From assembly GCA_934045075.1 (NCBI GenBank), contig OW203723.1, forward strand, positions 2,682,577-2,746,576: 64,000 nucleotides of DNA. The letters run 5' to 3'. The position numbers and the translations under genes were made by a program. Below the pieces are notes generated by a model, which was given only the letters and a program-made list of their open reading frames with translations, had not been told where the DNA came from and did no database searches. How positions within the stretch are numbered: the stretch's first letter is position 1; each line of letters opens with the position of its first letter. This stretch comes from Yponomeuta sedellus. Lineage: Eukaryota; Arthropoda; Insecta; Lepidoptera; Yponomeutidae. This document shows, piece after piece, positions 31,415 through 41,659 of this stretch.

Positions 31415-31785
31415 TCGTTATCAACCCTTGTATGTCCCCACTGCTGGGGCACGGGTCTCTTCCTGCATCGCAGGAAGGTTAGGCCATACTCCACCACGGG
31501 GGCCAAGTCCGGGTTGGTGGAGGATTGTAAGACAGTGGCGGGCCTCACTGTCAGAAGTTATCAAGCCGCCCATAAGGCCTCTGACATGGCTTAACGACTG
31601 CCATTATATGACAGCCGGCACCAACGGCTTAACGTGCCTTGCGAAGCACGGAAGCGCTCGGAAAAATGCCACTAGCGGTAGTCACGGGATGCTCACCCAT
31701 CCCGTACCTGACCGCGCCTGTTGTTGCTTAACCAAGTGATTGATTCCAATCACTCGGTTCACCTAGGCCACGAGCGCCTAGGCGA
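31415..31785 (-). mobile_element. 5S-SINE, full-length reference copy, minus strand
   Basis: Best-preserved copy. On the minus strand it begins at the GGCGCTCGTGGCCTAGGTG end and has TTAAGCAACAACAGGCGCGG, GTCAGGTACGGGATGGGTGA, then the body to GACATACAAGGGTTGATAAC. The middle part aligns with the 3' half of 5S rRNA (box A, intermediate element and box C of the internal promoter). The continuous plus-strand frame through it is not a gene. Confidence 0.75.
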
Positions 31786-31867
31786 ACCGAGTGATAGATT
31801 TTAATGTGAGCTGTTATTTAATTTAACGTGATGTGGTTAAATGTGTTTATTGCAACGTTTTTTCTTT

Positions 31868-32160
31868 AAATTATTAATGAATGAATGAAAATTCTTTAGT
31901 GCACTAAAAACAAATTTGTACAAGGGCGAGCTCAATACTAGATAGTGTTTTCTTCCAGCTATCCAACGATAATGTTTTTATTTATTGAAAAACAAAATTA
32001 AATTTAAATGTTTACAGAAAAATAACAAACGTAAGAAATAAGAGAGTAATTATGTCTCGCTCAAAGGTTCATAATCGAATGGCCACGTATTGTTTGGTAC
32101 GGAACCATCGGTGCGCGCGTCCGACTGGCACTTGGCTGCTCTTTTCTTTTGCATTTTAAT
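31868..32160 (-). repeat. LINE 3' end fragments
   Basis: 31868-31985 has ATTCTTTAGTGCACTAAAAA and TTTTCTTCCAGCTATCC, a diverged L1-type end. 32085-32160 has GGTACGGAACCATCGGTGCG and CACTTGGCTGC, the Lepidoptera-wide fragment. Confidence 0.45.
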
Positions 32161-32344
32161 ATTATTATATTAGGAAGGCAGCGCGGAGATTTAATGCAGA
32201 CAAAAGTGGAACCGAGCTAGTGGAAGATTATTTTGTGTGTGGGAATTAGGCGGTGGTCTGACGTAAAAGCTTAGCGAGTGGCGTCTCTTGACGCCCCGTC
32301 AATATACAATCAAAACGTATCCGTATGTCTTTTCTCCTACTTTC

Positions 32345-32766
32345 CTAAGGCCAAGCGCTCACGGGTTACTTTTGTCGCCATGACTGTTTCGTTACTCCGT
32401 ACAGTCTATTTATTCTTTCTTGTCCAATTCAGTAAGTAGGCAAAATTGCCATATTTCCATAAATGAAGTAACTTGGAACACTCTTTTAGATAACACGCTG
32501 CCAATTTTATAAACATAGTTCATGATAGTTCATGAATTTGCCAGAAAATTTTTAGTTTAGGCATCTAATCTCAATTTTAAGGTTAGAATCTTGTTTACTA
32601 AATTGGACAAGTAAGAATAAATAGATTGTAGATTTGTATGGAGATGCGCGAAATGTCACCCAGTTGTCGCGTCGTAACATACGCGCATCTCTATACATAT
32701 CCACGGTCTTGACAAGAGTGACGAAACAGTCACGGTGACAAAAGTAACCCCTGCGCGCTAGCCTAA
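32345..32766. mobile_element. Outer MITE interrupted by a Tc1-like MITE
   Basis: CGGGTTACTTTTGTCGCCAT near 32362 mirrors the right end (GGTGACAAAAGTAACCC near 32736); GACTGTTTCGT/ACGAAACAGTC also pair. Removing 32402-32630 restores a compact element with a further GGAGATGCGCG / CGCGCATCTC hairpin in its centre. Confidence 0.65.
32402..32628. mobile_element. Tc1/mariner-type MITE, copy 1 (227 bp)
   Basis: Starts CAGTCTATTTATTCTTTCTT, ends with the complement (GAATAAATAGATTG), and is bounded by TA (32400-32401, 32629-32630). CAGT ends and TA duplication are characteristic of Tc1-like elements. Confidence 0.75.
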
Positions 32767-32807
32767 GAGTAGTCTAATGTCTATTTTTGGGTGTTGTTGA
32801 TTGAGTA

Positions 32808-33064
32808 CAGTATATTTTTTCTTACTTGTCCAATTTAGTAAACAAAGTTCTAACCTTAAAATTGAGATTAGATGCCCAAACTATACAATTTATCGCAAAT
32901 TCATGAACTATCATGAACTATGTTTATAAAATTGGCAGCGTGTTATCTAAAAGAGTGTTCCAGGTTACTTTATTTATGGAAATATGGCAGTTTTGGACCA
33001 AAAAGTCACAGTTTGAGGGTAGAATCTTGTTTACTAAATTGGACAAGTAAGAATAAATAGACTG
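32808..33064. mobile_element. Tc1/mariner-type MITE, copy 2 (257 bp), opposite orientation
   Basis: CAGTATATTTTTTCTTACTT to AAGAATAAATAGACTG, bounded by TA on each side. Shares the interior TCATGAACTATCATGAACTA and AACCTTAAAATTGAGATTAG with copy 1, inverted. A transcript across 32402-33064 would form a long imperfect stem. Confidence 0.75.
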
Positions 33065-33069
33065 TAGAA

Positions 33070-33185
33070 CAATGGGCTCGGAAGCGCGAGACCCAGGTTC
33101 AATTCCCAATGCGCGCATGTGGGAATTGACCCTACCTATGAGTTTGTTTATTTTGGAGGCGTTCACTGACATACACACGTACAAT
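33070..33185 (+). mobile_element. Probable tRNA-derived SINE fragment
   Basis: GGCTCGGAAGCGCGAGAC and a B-box-like CAGGTTCAATTCCCAATG followed by GTTTATTTTGGAGGCG. Family not otherwise seen in the window. Confidence 0.4.
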
Positions 33186-33221
33186 ATTATATTGAGAGAA
33201 AATAGTCAGAGTTAAGTTTTT

Positions 33222-33425
33222 TTCTCCACTGTAACTCGACCCGACGTATATTATAAAATGTTATCCCGATAGCGGATAACATTTTATGATGTACGTAGCA
33301 ACTGAAGTATATTTTTAAGATGATTTGAGAAAAGATGGCCAGAGTGGAGTTTTCTTTTCCGCTGCCTTTTTCTCCACTACACAGCCCGAAGACAGCGGCT
33401 AACGTTCTACATTATCATTTTGCAA
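33222..33425. repeat. Dispersed repeat (GAGTGGAG family), partly duplicated
   Basis: Two partial copies, with ATGTTATCCCGATAGCGGATAACAT making a short hairpin between them (33258-33285). Confidence 0.5.
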
Positions 33426-33482
33426 ACAAAATGGAAATAGTATATTAAACGGGTCAAATCGCGATTATTTATTTGGTAAAAA

Positions 33483-33508
33483 GTAATTATCTTTATTAAG
33501 ATAATTAC
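33483..33508. repeat. Perfect short hairpin
   Basis: GTAATTATCTT / AAGATAATTAC around TATT. Confidence 0.6.
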
Positions 33509-33511
33509 AGA

Positions 33512-33900
33512 AGCGCTCGTCACGTAGTAGAACTGAGTGATTACTAAATCTATTACTAAATTCTTTATTGTACCTGTAAAGATTGTTCAATTGGCGTGCT
33601 TAATACTAAATAGTATTTTATTCTAGCCAACCAACAGGTGATTGATTTCAATCACTTCGGTTTAGCAACAACAGGCGCGGTCTGGTGCTAGATGGGTGAC
33701 CATCTAGTGACTACCGCTGGAGGCATTATTTCTCTGTCACCTAAAGGCAGTCGTTAAGCCATGTCAGAGGCCTTATGGGAAACTCGATAACTTCTGGCAG
33801 TAAGGCCCGCCACTATCTTACAATCTCCTACCAACCTGGACTTGGCCCACGTGTTGGAGTATGGCTTAACCTTCCTGCGAAGACATACCGAGGGTTGATA
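33512..33900 (+). mobile_element. 5S-SINE with a LINE 3' fragment inserted
   Basis: Head (AGAAGCGCTCGTCACGTAGT), then interruption at about 33547-33640 by an L1-type fragment (AATTCTTTATTGTACCTGTA). The head resumes with GGTGATTGATTTCAATCAC, GGCGCGGTCTGGTGCTAGAT and GGGTGACCATC, and the body follows. Confidence 0.65.
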
Positions 33901-33904
33901 TCTT

Positions 33905-34250
33905 CATTTACTTTGATTCCCGACGTTTCCGTGTCAGTTGCCGTGGTCGCGGGTTCACTGAAGTGGCGAGTAGTCAATTATTGTAGGTAGTCACTTTTAG
34001 TTTTTGACAGCGGGCCGACACACACATCTTTACGTAGACGTACATTTTAGATTTTTAAAGGGTAAGCTTCTCATCTTACATAAAACATTTGTAATGTAGC
34101 TTGCTAGGAAAGCTCTAATATCCATAGCTTACATCCCGCCGTCACTGTGACCGCACTAAATAATTTAAAGCACACCGCAGCGCGGGTACGAATCCGGTTT
34201 ATTCCCAACGAGCTTTACACCCACTCCTTTCTGTCTTGACAGAAGCTCCA
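33905..34250 (+). repeat. Long dispersed repeat, copy 1
   Basis: Shares GTCGCGGGTTCACTGAAGTG, TTGTAATGTAGCTTGCTAGG and ACACCGCAGCGCGGGTACGA with 35650-35995. No ORF; identity unknown. Confidence 0.6.
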
Positions 34251-34397
34251 TTTTCAGGACAATTGATTGAGACAGTTTCATTTACATACAACATTTAAAC
34301 CTCTCTGTTTTTTGTTTCGTTTATTGTATATTTGTTTTATTTATGTCGTGCTCATATTATGTTAATTGTCTGGTTTTTTGTATATGTGGTGTGTCTT

Positions 34398-34417
34398 ATT
34401 GGTATAATGTCTTTCTT

Positions 34418-34448
<31 letters not shown>

Positions 34449-34485
34449 GTCTCTTTCTTTCTTCCGTTCTTTCTTTTTCTATTTA
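34398..34485. repeat. Polypyrimidine (CT/CTTT)n tract
   Basis: Simple-sequence run of CT and CTTT. Confidence 0.9.
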
Positions 34486-34486
34486 T

Positions 34487-34820
34487 AACATTAGATTAGA
34501 TTAAAACTCTTTATTGTCCACACCAGAACACAAAATACATAAAAGGCGGTAGTTCTAAGTTTTCCCGTATACAAGTGGCGGTCTTACCGCCAAAAGCAAA
34601 CTAACATCAAATTGTTTATGGATAAATATAATATTTATTTTTGTATCTACACCAGAAATTACATAAGAGACTTAAACAATAACATGGTACAGTGCAATTG
34701 GCGGCCTTATGACCAAAAGTAATTTCTTCCCAACAACCATTGACGGAAAAGAGAAGATGTTAAAGAACGGCTAGTCGGTGTAGCTAAACAATATATTTTT
34801 ATATTTTGTACACGTACAAA
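34487..34820 (-). repeat. Two adjacent LINE 3' ends (L1 type)
   Basis: 34487-34610 and 34625-34820 each carry CTTTATTGT-like or TTTGTATCTACACC starts and GGCGG(T/C)CTTA blocks, so two termini lie in tandem. Confidence 0.5.
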
Positions 34821-34914
34821 AACGTACATAAATAAAAAAAAACATATAGTTAGAACAACAAGGATATGAATGAAAAATATACCTACATAACACTAGAAAG
34901 AGATCACTCGTCCC

Positions 34915-35257
34915 CATTATTACGTAGACAAGAGAACACTCAAATATTTCAAGTTAAACAGCCTTTGTGACCGCAGAAAACTGCTTGACCAAATGTTTCT
35001 TTTCAAACTGCTTAGTAACAGAATTGACTGCTCTTCTTCAACTTCTGTCCAAAATCAGATTCAGTAATCCGTATAAGCTGCCCCGTCGTTCAAGATACAC
35101 GCCATTTGCAAGAACACCATCAAGGAGCAATCTTGGTCACTTTTGTATTTTGCAAAGGCTCATATCGCAACATAACGCTCTAGCCAAGTCTCACAACATT
35201 GACATATTCTCTGATAGCTGTGCAAAGTTTAAAAGGAGTATCCTGTCTACCCTCTGA
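34915..35257 (+). pseudogene. LINE reverse transcriptase thumb/C-terminus, frameshifted
   Basis: The first frame from 34915 reads YFKLNSLCDRRKLLDQMFLF, then KLLSNRIDC. After about 35030 the homology moves to another frame with LLQLLSKIRFSNPYKLP, then SNLGHFCILQRL and DIFSDSCAKFKRSIL up to the stop at 35255. This order (DRR...LF-K-L...F-x-P-x-R...DIF) is typical of the end of CR1/Jockey-like ORF2. One frameshift and 5' truncation make it a pseudogene. A 3' UTR runs to about 35518, ending in AATAAACAAAAATAAAAAA. Confidence 0.6.
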
Positions 35258-35649
35258 AACTTAGACTTATATATTTTATAATTAAAGTAATATTTTTATT
35301 GTTAAATTATCTCACGAGTTTATTAACTTAACAATAATAAACCAGTGTAAACTATAATTTAATACATTAAGTCCTAAAGTAACTTCATACTAACGGTGCA
35401 TGTTGTGACTGCCTGTAAGTGAGGTAACACTTACTTTATTTCTAGTTATGGTCTATTGTAAATGTATTGGTGTATATCTTGTTGGTAGTCCTAATAAACA
35501 AAAATAAAAAAATAAAAAAAGAGATTTCAAAAATACAAGAAATAATATACTTACTTAAAAAAAAACCTACTTAAATTAAGAAAAGTTTATAATTTCGCAG
35601 TCTACTCTTAACAATTGGCAGGGATGGTGAAGAAATACTTACCTTAACC

Positions 35650-35995
35650 GACGTTTCGGCAGCATGCAGTAGCCGTAGTCGCGGGTTGACTGAAGTGGCG
35701 AGTCAATGATTGTAGTAGGTAGTGGTAGTTTCTCGCAGCGGACCGACACACACATCTTTAATCGCAATGCAATAAATTATTGAGTATTTACGTAGACGTG
35801 ATTTTTTGATGTCTAAGAGGTAAGGTTCTTACATAAAACATTTGTAATGTAGCTTGCTAGGAAAGCTCTAATATCCCGCCGTCACTGCGACCGCACCAAA
35901 TAATTTAAAGCACACCGCAGCGCGAGTACGAATCCGGTTTATTCCCAACGAGCTTTACACCCACTCCTTTTAGTTTTGACAGAAGCACCACTTTC
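35650..35995 (+). repeat. Long dispersed repeat, copy 2
   Basis: Second copy of 33905-34250, same orientation, 1.75 kb downstream. It differs by an insertion near 35762 (AATCGCAATGCAATAAATTA). Confidence 0.6.
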
Positions 35996-36274
35996 AGGAT
36001 CGGTGTAGGATGAAAGACTATTTGCCAAACAATGGGCAGGCTAGTGCGCGCTAAGTTGTTTCCTTCTTGTACACCAGGAAATACCATAAAAACCACGACC
36101 ACGATCGAGACCATAAAAATGTAGTGTGTGTGTATGTTCTATTTTGTATTGAGCGAAATTTTCTTCTAAAATATTTCTATAAATAAAAACTTCTTATTGG
36201 CCCTCAGTCTTCCAATTGCAATATGTTTTGTTCATGGCTATAAGTTTTCCCATTATAAAATAAAATAAAATATT

Positions 36275-36395
36275 TAAAAACCTATTTAGAGGCTAAAAAT
36301 TTCACCCGGCAATGGTGAAATTTTTAGCCTCTAAATAGGTTTTTAAATTTGTCCTTAGCACGGGTTAGTGCATTAAAAATAAAAATAGTATAAAA
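36275..36395. mobile_element. tRNA-SINE family E, minimal hairpin
   Basis: Tail block in both orientations around CACCCGGCAATGGTG, the tRNA-like part reduced to nothing; followed by GTCCTTAGCACGGGTTAGTG. Confidence 0.65.
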
Positions 36396-36462
36396 TAAAA
36401 AAATATAGTTATAAATAAAAATACCTTTTTATTTTAATTTATTTTTGTTTTCTTTGCATGCA

Positions 36463-36706
36463 ATACATACATACATACATACATACATACATACATACAT
36501 ACATACATACATACATACATACATACATACATACATACATACATACATACATACATACATACATACATACATACATACATACATACATACATACATACAT
36601 ACATACATACATACATACATACATACATACATACATACATACATACATACATACATACATACATACATACATACATACATACATACATACATACATACAT
36701 ACATAC
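36463..36706. repeat. (CATA)n microsatellite, 244 bp
   Basis: About 61 uninterrupted tetramers. Reading frames through it are artefacts. Bases 36710-37255 after it hold no gene I recognise. Confidence 0.97.
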
Positions 36707-37257
36707 CGGTTAAGGCAGCAGCGGGCTAATGATGATGTTGAGAATCTGAATTATGTAGCAAAGCATTCAAAACTTGACAGAGTTGGGAGACCTCTGTTCT
36801 TTTCCTTCGGATGATTCTTGGGAGCTTGTGAAATATGATACGCTGTAGCAAGCAGACAAGGTTTTAAAGCTGCTTTATTTATGTCCAGCAAACAAGGAGA
36901 CTTTTCTCTCTTTCCAGCTCGGAGGTATTTTCCGGATTGCTAAGTCCCTGTTTTTCACCAACGGACCGGATAGCCTCGTACTCATGAATAATCAGAGTGC
37001 ATTTTTAGCTCAATCCTTGCTTTAGAGCGCAATTGATTGAGACTGTTTCATTTCATAGATTTAGAAGGTGAAGCAGTAGTTTCAAATTATTGGATTGGGG
37101 GCGATTCAAACTGGATTAAATAGTTTCACTTGGATTTATTTTAAAGGAGTAGTTTTGCACAGTCAGACATTACAAGGCAGTCGAATTAAGAGAGACATGA
37201 AGACAATGATTAAACTGGTTGGTTTATACACCTATTCTAACACAAATTGTACTTTTT

Positions 37258-37535
37258 AAGGTGTTGGTGGCGCAGCGGTTTAGCACGGTGACTATAAAAC
37301 CATATAGTCTCGGGTTCGATCCCTGGCCGGGTCAAACTAGGAAACGAACTTTTCTAGTTTGTCTCGGGTCTTGGATGTTATTTATGTATTTATCGTATTA
37401 AATCTATCGTCGAATTAGCCACTATAACACAAGTCATTTAGTTGTACTTAGTATAGGGCTAACGAGATCTGTGTAATATGTCCATGAATATTTATTATTA
37501 TTTATATATTATTGTTTATTTATTTAAACGAGCAA
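37258..37535 (+). mobile_element. tRNA-derived SINE (family G)
   Basis: A box GTGGCGCAGCGGTTTAGCAC and B box CGGGTTCGATCCCTGG at correct spacing, then a body (GTTTGTCTCGGGTCTTGGAT, AGGGCTAACGAGATCTGTG) ending in TTATTTATTT. The tRNA part lacks a matched acceptor stem. A body fragment also lies at 60180-60325. Confidence 0.65.
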
Positions 37536-37637
37536 TTCTTCTAATGATCTACTCCTGACTCAGTGTTTGTTGGGAAACTCCTCCCTAATGGCATCACTGA
37601 TTTTTATGAACATTTTTGCGTATATTTGGTTACTTTA

Positions 37638-37827
37638 GTCCCTGTTTCACAATGTTCAAATAAAGTTCCAGATAAGCTATCCACAACCAGGGCTGCCGTT
37701 TGTTCTAAATTTAAATACATTTTGCTATATCGCGTGTGTTCGTTTACGGCTTCAAATTTAGAACAAACGGCACCCTGGTTGCGGATAGCTTATCCGGAAC
37801 TTTATATGCAGATTGTGAAACAGACCC
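37638..37827. mobile_element. Harbinger-type MITE with TTA duplication
   Basis: Ends GTCCCTGTTTCACAATG and (inverted) GGGTCTGTTTCACAATC, with long matching arms through AAAGTTCC, GATAAGCTATCC, CAACCAGGG and TTGTTCTAAATTT. TTA flanks both sides (37635-37637, 37828-37830). TTA duplication and this terminus fit PIF/Harbinger. Confidence 0.7.
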
Positions 37828-37852
37828 TTAGAGAAATAGCTATATCGTTATC

Positions 37853-38215
37853 GTTATCAACCCTTGTATGTCCCCACTGTTGGAGCACGGATCTCTTCCT
37901 GCATGGCAGGAAGGTTAGGCCATACTCCACTACGGGGCAAAGTCCGGGTTGGTGGAGGATTGTAAACCATTGGCGCGTCTTACTGTCAGAAGTTATTAAG
38001 CCGCCTATAAGGCCTCTGATATGGCTTAACGACTGCAATTGCATGACAGGCGGCACCAAAGGCTTAGCGTGCCTTGCGAAGCACGGAAGCGCTCGGAAAA
38101 AATGCCACTAGCGGTAGTCACGGGACGGTTAACCATCTTGCATCTGACCGCGTCTGTTGTTGCTTAACTCAAGTGATTGATTCCAAACACTTGGTTTGAC
38201 TAGGCCAAGAGCGCT
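37853..38215 (-). mobile_element. 5S-SINE, full length, minus strand
   Basis: Body from TATCAACCCTTGTATGTCCC, then on the minus strand the 5S-like head (TTAAGCAACAACAGACGCGG). Confidence 0.7.
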
Positions 38216-38344
38216 TCGGAAAAAGTTTGGGAATTAGGTATAGGAATAGGTCATAGGCAAAATTATGGATATCACCTACGTGGGATTGGGCTTGGAAAGC
38301 GTACCCACTACAATGCAGATCAGATCATTATAAGTAGTGTATTA

Positions 38345-38530
38345 ATATATTCATATTTGAGCTGACTACCCGTCTCTTATTTCCTTCAGCAACTTTCCGT
38401 CGTAAGGTTGTCTGGAAGAAATTGCTTTTAGCAATAAGGCCGCCAATTTTACTTTGTAATTGTATCTTTACATGTTTTATAATATGTGCTCTGGTGTTCA
38501 ATAAAGAATATTCTTATCTTATCTTATCAG
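38345..38530 (+). repeat. LINE 3' end (L1 type)
   Basis: CTGGAAGAAATTGCTTTTAG, CAATAAGGCCGCCAATTTTA, AATAAAGAATATTC and (TTATC)n. Confidence 0.6.
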
Positions 38531-38635
38531 TAACGTCCTCGTTATTTGCATTGACAGAAAATACCAAAACACTATTTTCACTGCCGATAATATTTTGACT
38601 TTTCCGACCGATATGTCTATAATGTCGGATGATTG

Positions 38636-38775
38636 GTGAAATGAAATGAAAAGCTTTATTCAAACTAGCACAAAAACTGTGGTTTAATGAACGTTACGAG
38701 TCAAACTAGGAGTCCAATTAATAATCTAAATCATTTTGGAGAAAAAGTGGACAAAATAACTCCAAACTTACTCTT
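38636..38775 (-). repeat. LINE 3' UTR (L2 type)
   Basis: GAAATGAAATGAAAAGCTTT to GGAGAAAAAGTGGACAAAAT. Confidence 0.55.
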
Positions 38776-38807
38776 TTCCAAGTCCTCAATTAACAGAGTT
38801 TACATAG

Positions 38808-39010
38808 ATAGATAAATAGAATATTCTTTATTGTACACAGAAATTACAGTACCAGAAATTATATAAAAAATTAAGTACAAATGGCGGCCTTATTACTACA
38901 AGCTATTTCTTCCAGGCAACCATAGACGGAGACAAGATAGAAATTAGAGACGGGTAGTCGGTGCAATACAGAAATATTGAAATTAGGAATTCAACGAAGT
39001 TTATATAAAC
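38808..39010 (-). repeat. LINE 3' end (L1 type)
   Basis: GATAGATAAATAGAATATTC, GGCGGCCTTATTACTACAAG and TTCTTCCAGGCAACC. Confidence 0.6.
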
Positions 39011-39039
39011 TTACAAAATAATATTTTTTTTCATTTTAT

Positions 39040-39480
39040 TTATTTACAAAACCCACAGCACAAGCTAATAAATAATCACTTTTACAAATATGATTTATCT
39101 TTGGCCAATTATAAAACATTGAACTCATGCAGTGTATACTGGCTTTCATTCCAGACATTATTGTATCAGGGTGCCGATGTAAAAGACCCCTATGAGTTTA
39201 TGACCTATGGGTATGAAGTCGTATCTCAACGGAGAACCGAGTCGAGTTATTGTTACATACAAAACCAACAGATGCACGAACTTTCCCAGCGAGGTTATTT
39301 GTGAGGTCGTTGCCCTCGCCAGCCACCGTTATCTCCTTCGCAGGCTCTCAACTAGCGAAGTGCGGTGCGTTATAACGCCGAGCCGCCCAAAGACCCAAGG
39401 CGGCTTTGCTGCGAGATATGTAACTAAGCGGTGATGGAGATGGGTTAACTTTTTAATCTCTTGACCATGCTCTTTGTGAA
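39040..39480. other. Unassigned stretch
   Basis: Less AT-rich than its surroundings, with two overlapping frames (39101-39304, 39207-39434). I recognise no domain and do not call a gene. Confidence 0.4.
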
Positions 39481-39489
39481 CTATTGTTA

Positions 39490-39777
39490 TATTCTTTTTA
39501 ATGCACTAACACGTGCTAATGACAATTTTAAAAACCTATTTAAGGGCTAAAAATTCCACCCATGCCGGGATTCGGATCCGTGACCTCTGGCTATCCGTGC
39601 CGGCTGCCTGTACGTAATACGAGAATATTGTAAAGAGGTTCGAAATTTCACTGATGCCGGTGAGTCGCCCATTAGCGCAGCTGGAAAGAGCGCTGGCACG
39701 GATAGCCAGAGGTCGCGGGTTCGAATCCCGGCATGGATGGAATTTTTAGCCTCTAAATAGGTTTTTAAAACTATTAT
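39490..39777. mobile_element. tRNA-SINE family E, foldback form
   Basis: The left ~110 bases (tail, B box, anticodon arm) are inverted relative to the complete plus-strand unit that follows: GCCCATTAGCGCAGCTGGAA, GGTCGCGGGTTCGAATCCCG. This gives a stem over 100 bp and a loop containing the A box. Confidence 0.65.
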
Positions 39778-39845
39778 CATGCTAGTATTATTTTTAGAGT
39801 ATATTGCAATAGTATCAGCGACACTTTATGACTTAATTGGGATTA

Positions 39846-40179
39846 AGGCCTATCTTATGCGCCGGCAACGCCGTTGGAGTGGACGCGTATCGCGAATGTC
39901 AGATCAACGTACGGCAAAGTGCATCATTTTCCCTGAACTTGAGGAGGGCAAGCGTAAGCATGGCAGACAACTCCTCTGGTATAAAGATGTACTTAAGCGC
40001 ATGAAAAAGTGCGAGATAAACATAGTTTGGATTGGGAACAAACAGCCGCTCGACGACCGGAATGGAAGACTCTGGTAAAAACCAGAGTGAAAGATTTTGA
40101 AGAGAATCGCGGCTCTGAACTAGATGCTCTACGCAATGAACTGAAAGCACACCCACCCTGTGCTATCATTTATAACTAG
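39846..40179 (+). pseudogene. LINE ORF2 C-terminus, frameshifted
   Basis: Frame 1 reads [20 protein letters not shown], then [20 protein letters not shown]. Near 40028 it shifts to a second frame reading [25 protein letters not shown] and AHPPCAIIYN, then TAG. The RWxGHVxRM...L-x-EGKR-x-GR...YKDVLK...W-x-x-LV pattern is typical of the end of CR1/RTE-like reverse transcriptases. One frameshift; N-terminal 90% missing. Dead fragment. Confidence 0.65.
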
Positions 40180-40239
40180 TTCAATGGGGTGCTCACCTGT
40201 CCGCATTGAGCGCAGATTCATTAATAAGACCGGCTATAC

Positions 40240-40366
40240 TATTTTTATTTTTAATGCACTAACCCGTGCTAAGGACAAATTTAAAAACCTATTTAGAGGC
40301 TAAAAATTAAAATAAAAAATCCCGGCATTGGTGAAATTTTAGCCTCTAAATAGGTTTTTATAGACC
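40240..40366. mobile_element. tRNA-SINE family E, minimal hairpin
   Basis: Tail (TGCACTAACCCGTGCTAAGG) plus terminal block, then CCCGGCATTGGTG and the block inverted. Confidence 0.6.
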
Positions 40367-40454
40367 GGCTATGTTAGCCATGCATGAGCACACTAGCGAC
40401 GATTAGAACGGAGCTGAAGCGGTTGCCGTGGCCAAAATCGGTCGAGGAGGATAT

Positions 40455-40575
40455 ATATTGTGGTTCAAGCCTGCGCCATCTAAAACCATGTCCCAGACAC
40501 TGCAGCATCCGAGTGGTCCCTTCACCCATCTAGTGTGAGTGAAGACGCCGCTGGACGCTGCATAAATAGTGTCGC
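40455..40575 (+). repeat. Dispersed repeat (family C), diverged
   Basis: GGTTCAAGCCTGCGCCATCT to GGACGCTGCATAAAT. Confidence 0.45.
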
Positions 40576-40579
40576 ATAT

Positions 40580-41145
40580 AATAGCGTAAATAGTGGTGAA
40601 ACTTTATCGTATGAATAATCATTTATGGCGCTTCATGGTGCTAACTAGCGCCACCAATGGACAGTCTAACACTAAGTCTAAATATGTAGTTCTAAAAATA
40701 TTTGTTAAGATTTCTCATATTCACTTTTGGATAAAAACGATTTTTTTCCAATGGTGGTGCGCCTTAACAGTATATTTTCAATCCAATTTTATTATCTTAC
40801 TACTCGTAGTATTAAAAAAATTTTTTTAAACGTTATTGACTATTGGATACAGAGTCCTTAAGCCAGTATTAAAATTTACTTGGCAACCTAGATAACTTGA
40901 TAGTATGAAACCTTCATGTGATGACGTCATTAAAAAAGAAGAAAGGGTGGCGCCATCTTGGCTCTTCGTTTTTTGGTGGGAAGGACGTAATATCAATTAT
41001 TTTTTAATCGTGCTCCTATTTAGTCTGTGGTTGCAGTTGTCATTTTGTAAAGGAAGTTATCATTTTGTTATCTTCTGCGAATTAGGAAAAATATCAGTAA
41101 CTTTAAAACTTTAGGTAGCCAACACAATGTAAATACTAGAAATAA
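40580..41145. other. Unassigned stretch
   Basis: Two hydrophobic plus-strand frames (40593-40829, 40905-41114) without recognisable domains; not called. Confidence 0.4.
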
Positions 41146-41155
41146 ACATAAACTT

Positions 41156-41368
41156 TTGTTCCCACTATTTAGGCTGGCAAAGGTTAATACATCCTTCATG
41201 GGGCATTGTATACGCTTCTATAATAAAATCCCTGAAGATATATTAAGCTTGTCTGAATCGCGGTTCAAAAAATATGTTAAGCACACTTTGTGCCAAAAGG
41301 GCTACTATAACATAAAGGATTATTTAGATGACAGTGAGGTCTGGAATGAAAGCCAGTACAATGTATGA
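41156..41368 (+). pseudogene. LINE ORF2 C-terminal remnant (L2 type)
   Basis: 70 codons, no ATG at the start, encode RLAKVNTSFMGHCIRFYNKI, PEDILSLSESRFKKYVKHTL and GYYNIKDYLDD before the stop. The RFYNKIP...F-K-x-VK-x-L...YY-x-x-x-DYL pattern is the C-terminus common to a set of lepidopteran CR1/Jockey-like reverse transcriptases. Followed by a 3' UTR to about 41575 with AATAAAACC and a (TTTCA)n tail; the same UTR occurs at 9550, 16208 and 38636. Confidence 0.6.
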
Positions 41369-41659
41369 GTTCTATGTTTAAAATAATTATGTAAACTATG
41401 TTAATTAAGGACTTTTGAAAAGACTAAGTTAGGAGTTTTTTTGTCCATCTTTTCTCCTAAATGATCTAGATTTTGAAATGGACACCTAGTTTGAATTGTA
41501 ACGTTCATTAAGCCGCAGTTTCTGTGCTACTTTGAATAAAACCTTTTCATTTCATTTTCATTTCATTTCAATTATTGATAATATGTTATAAATGTCAATT
41601 TTGAAAACAAAGGTGCATAGAAGATACTCGTACAGGTGAATATTTCTATACTATTTTTA

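Noticed and set aside
31275..31739. 154-codon plus-strand ORF
   Set aside because: It reads through a minus-strand 5S-SINE; near-identical peptides appear at 37563-38111 and 60720-61121 for the same reason.
31670..31770. 5S rRNA gene
   Set aside because: Only the 3' half resembles 5S, with several changes, and it is fused to a repeated body; it is a SINE head.
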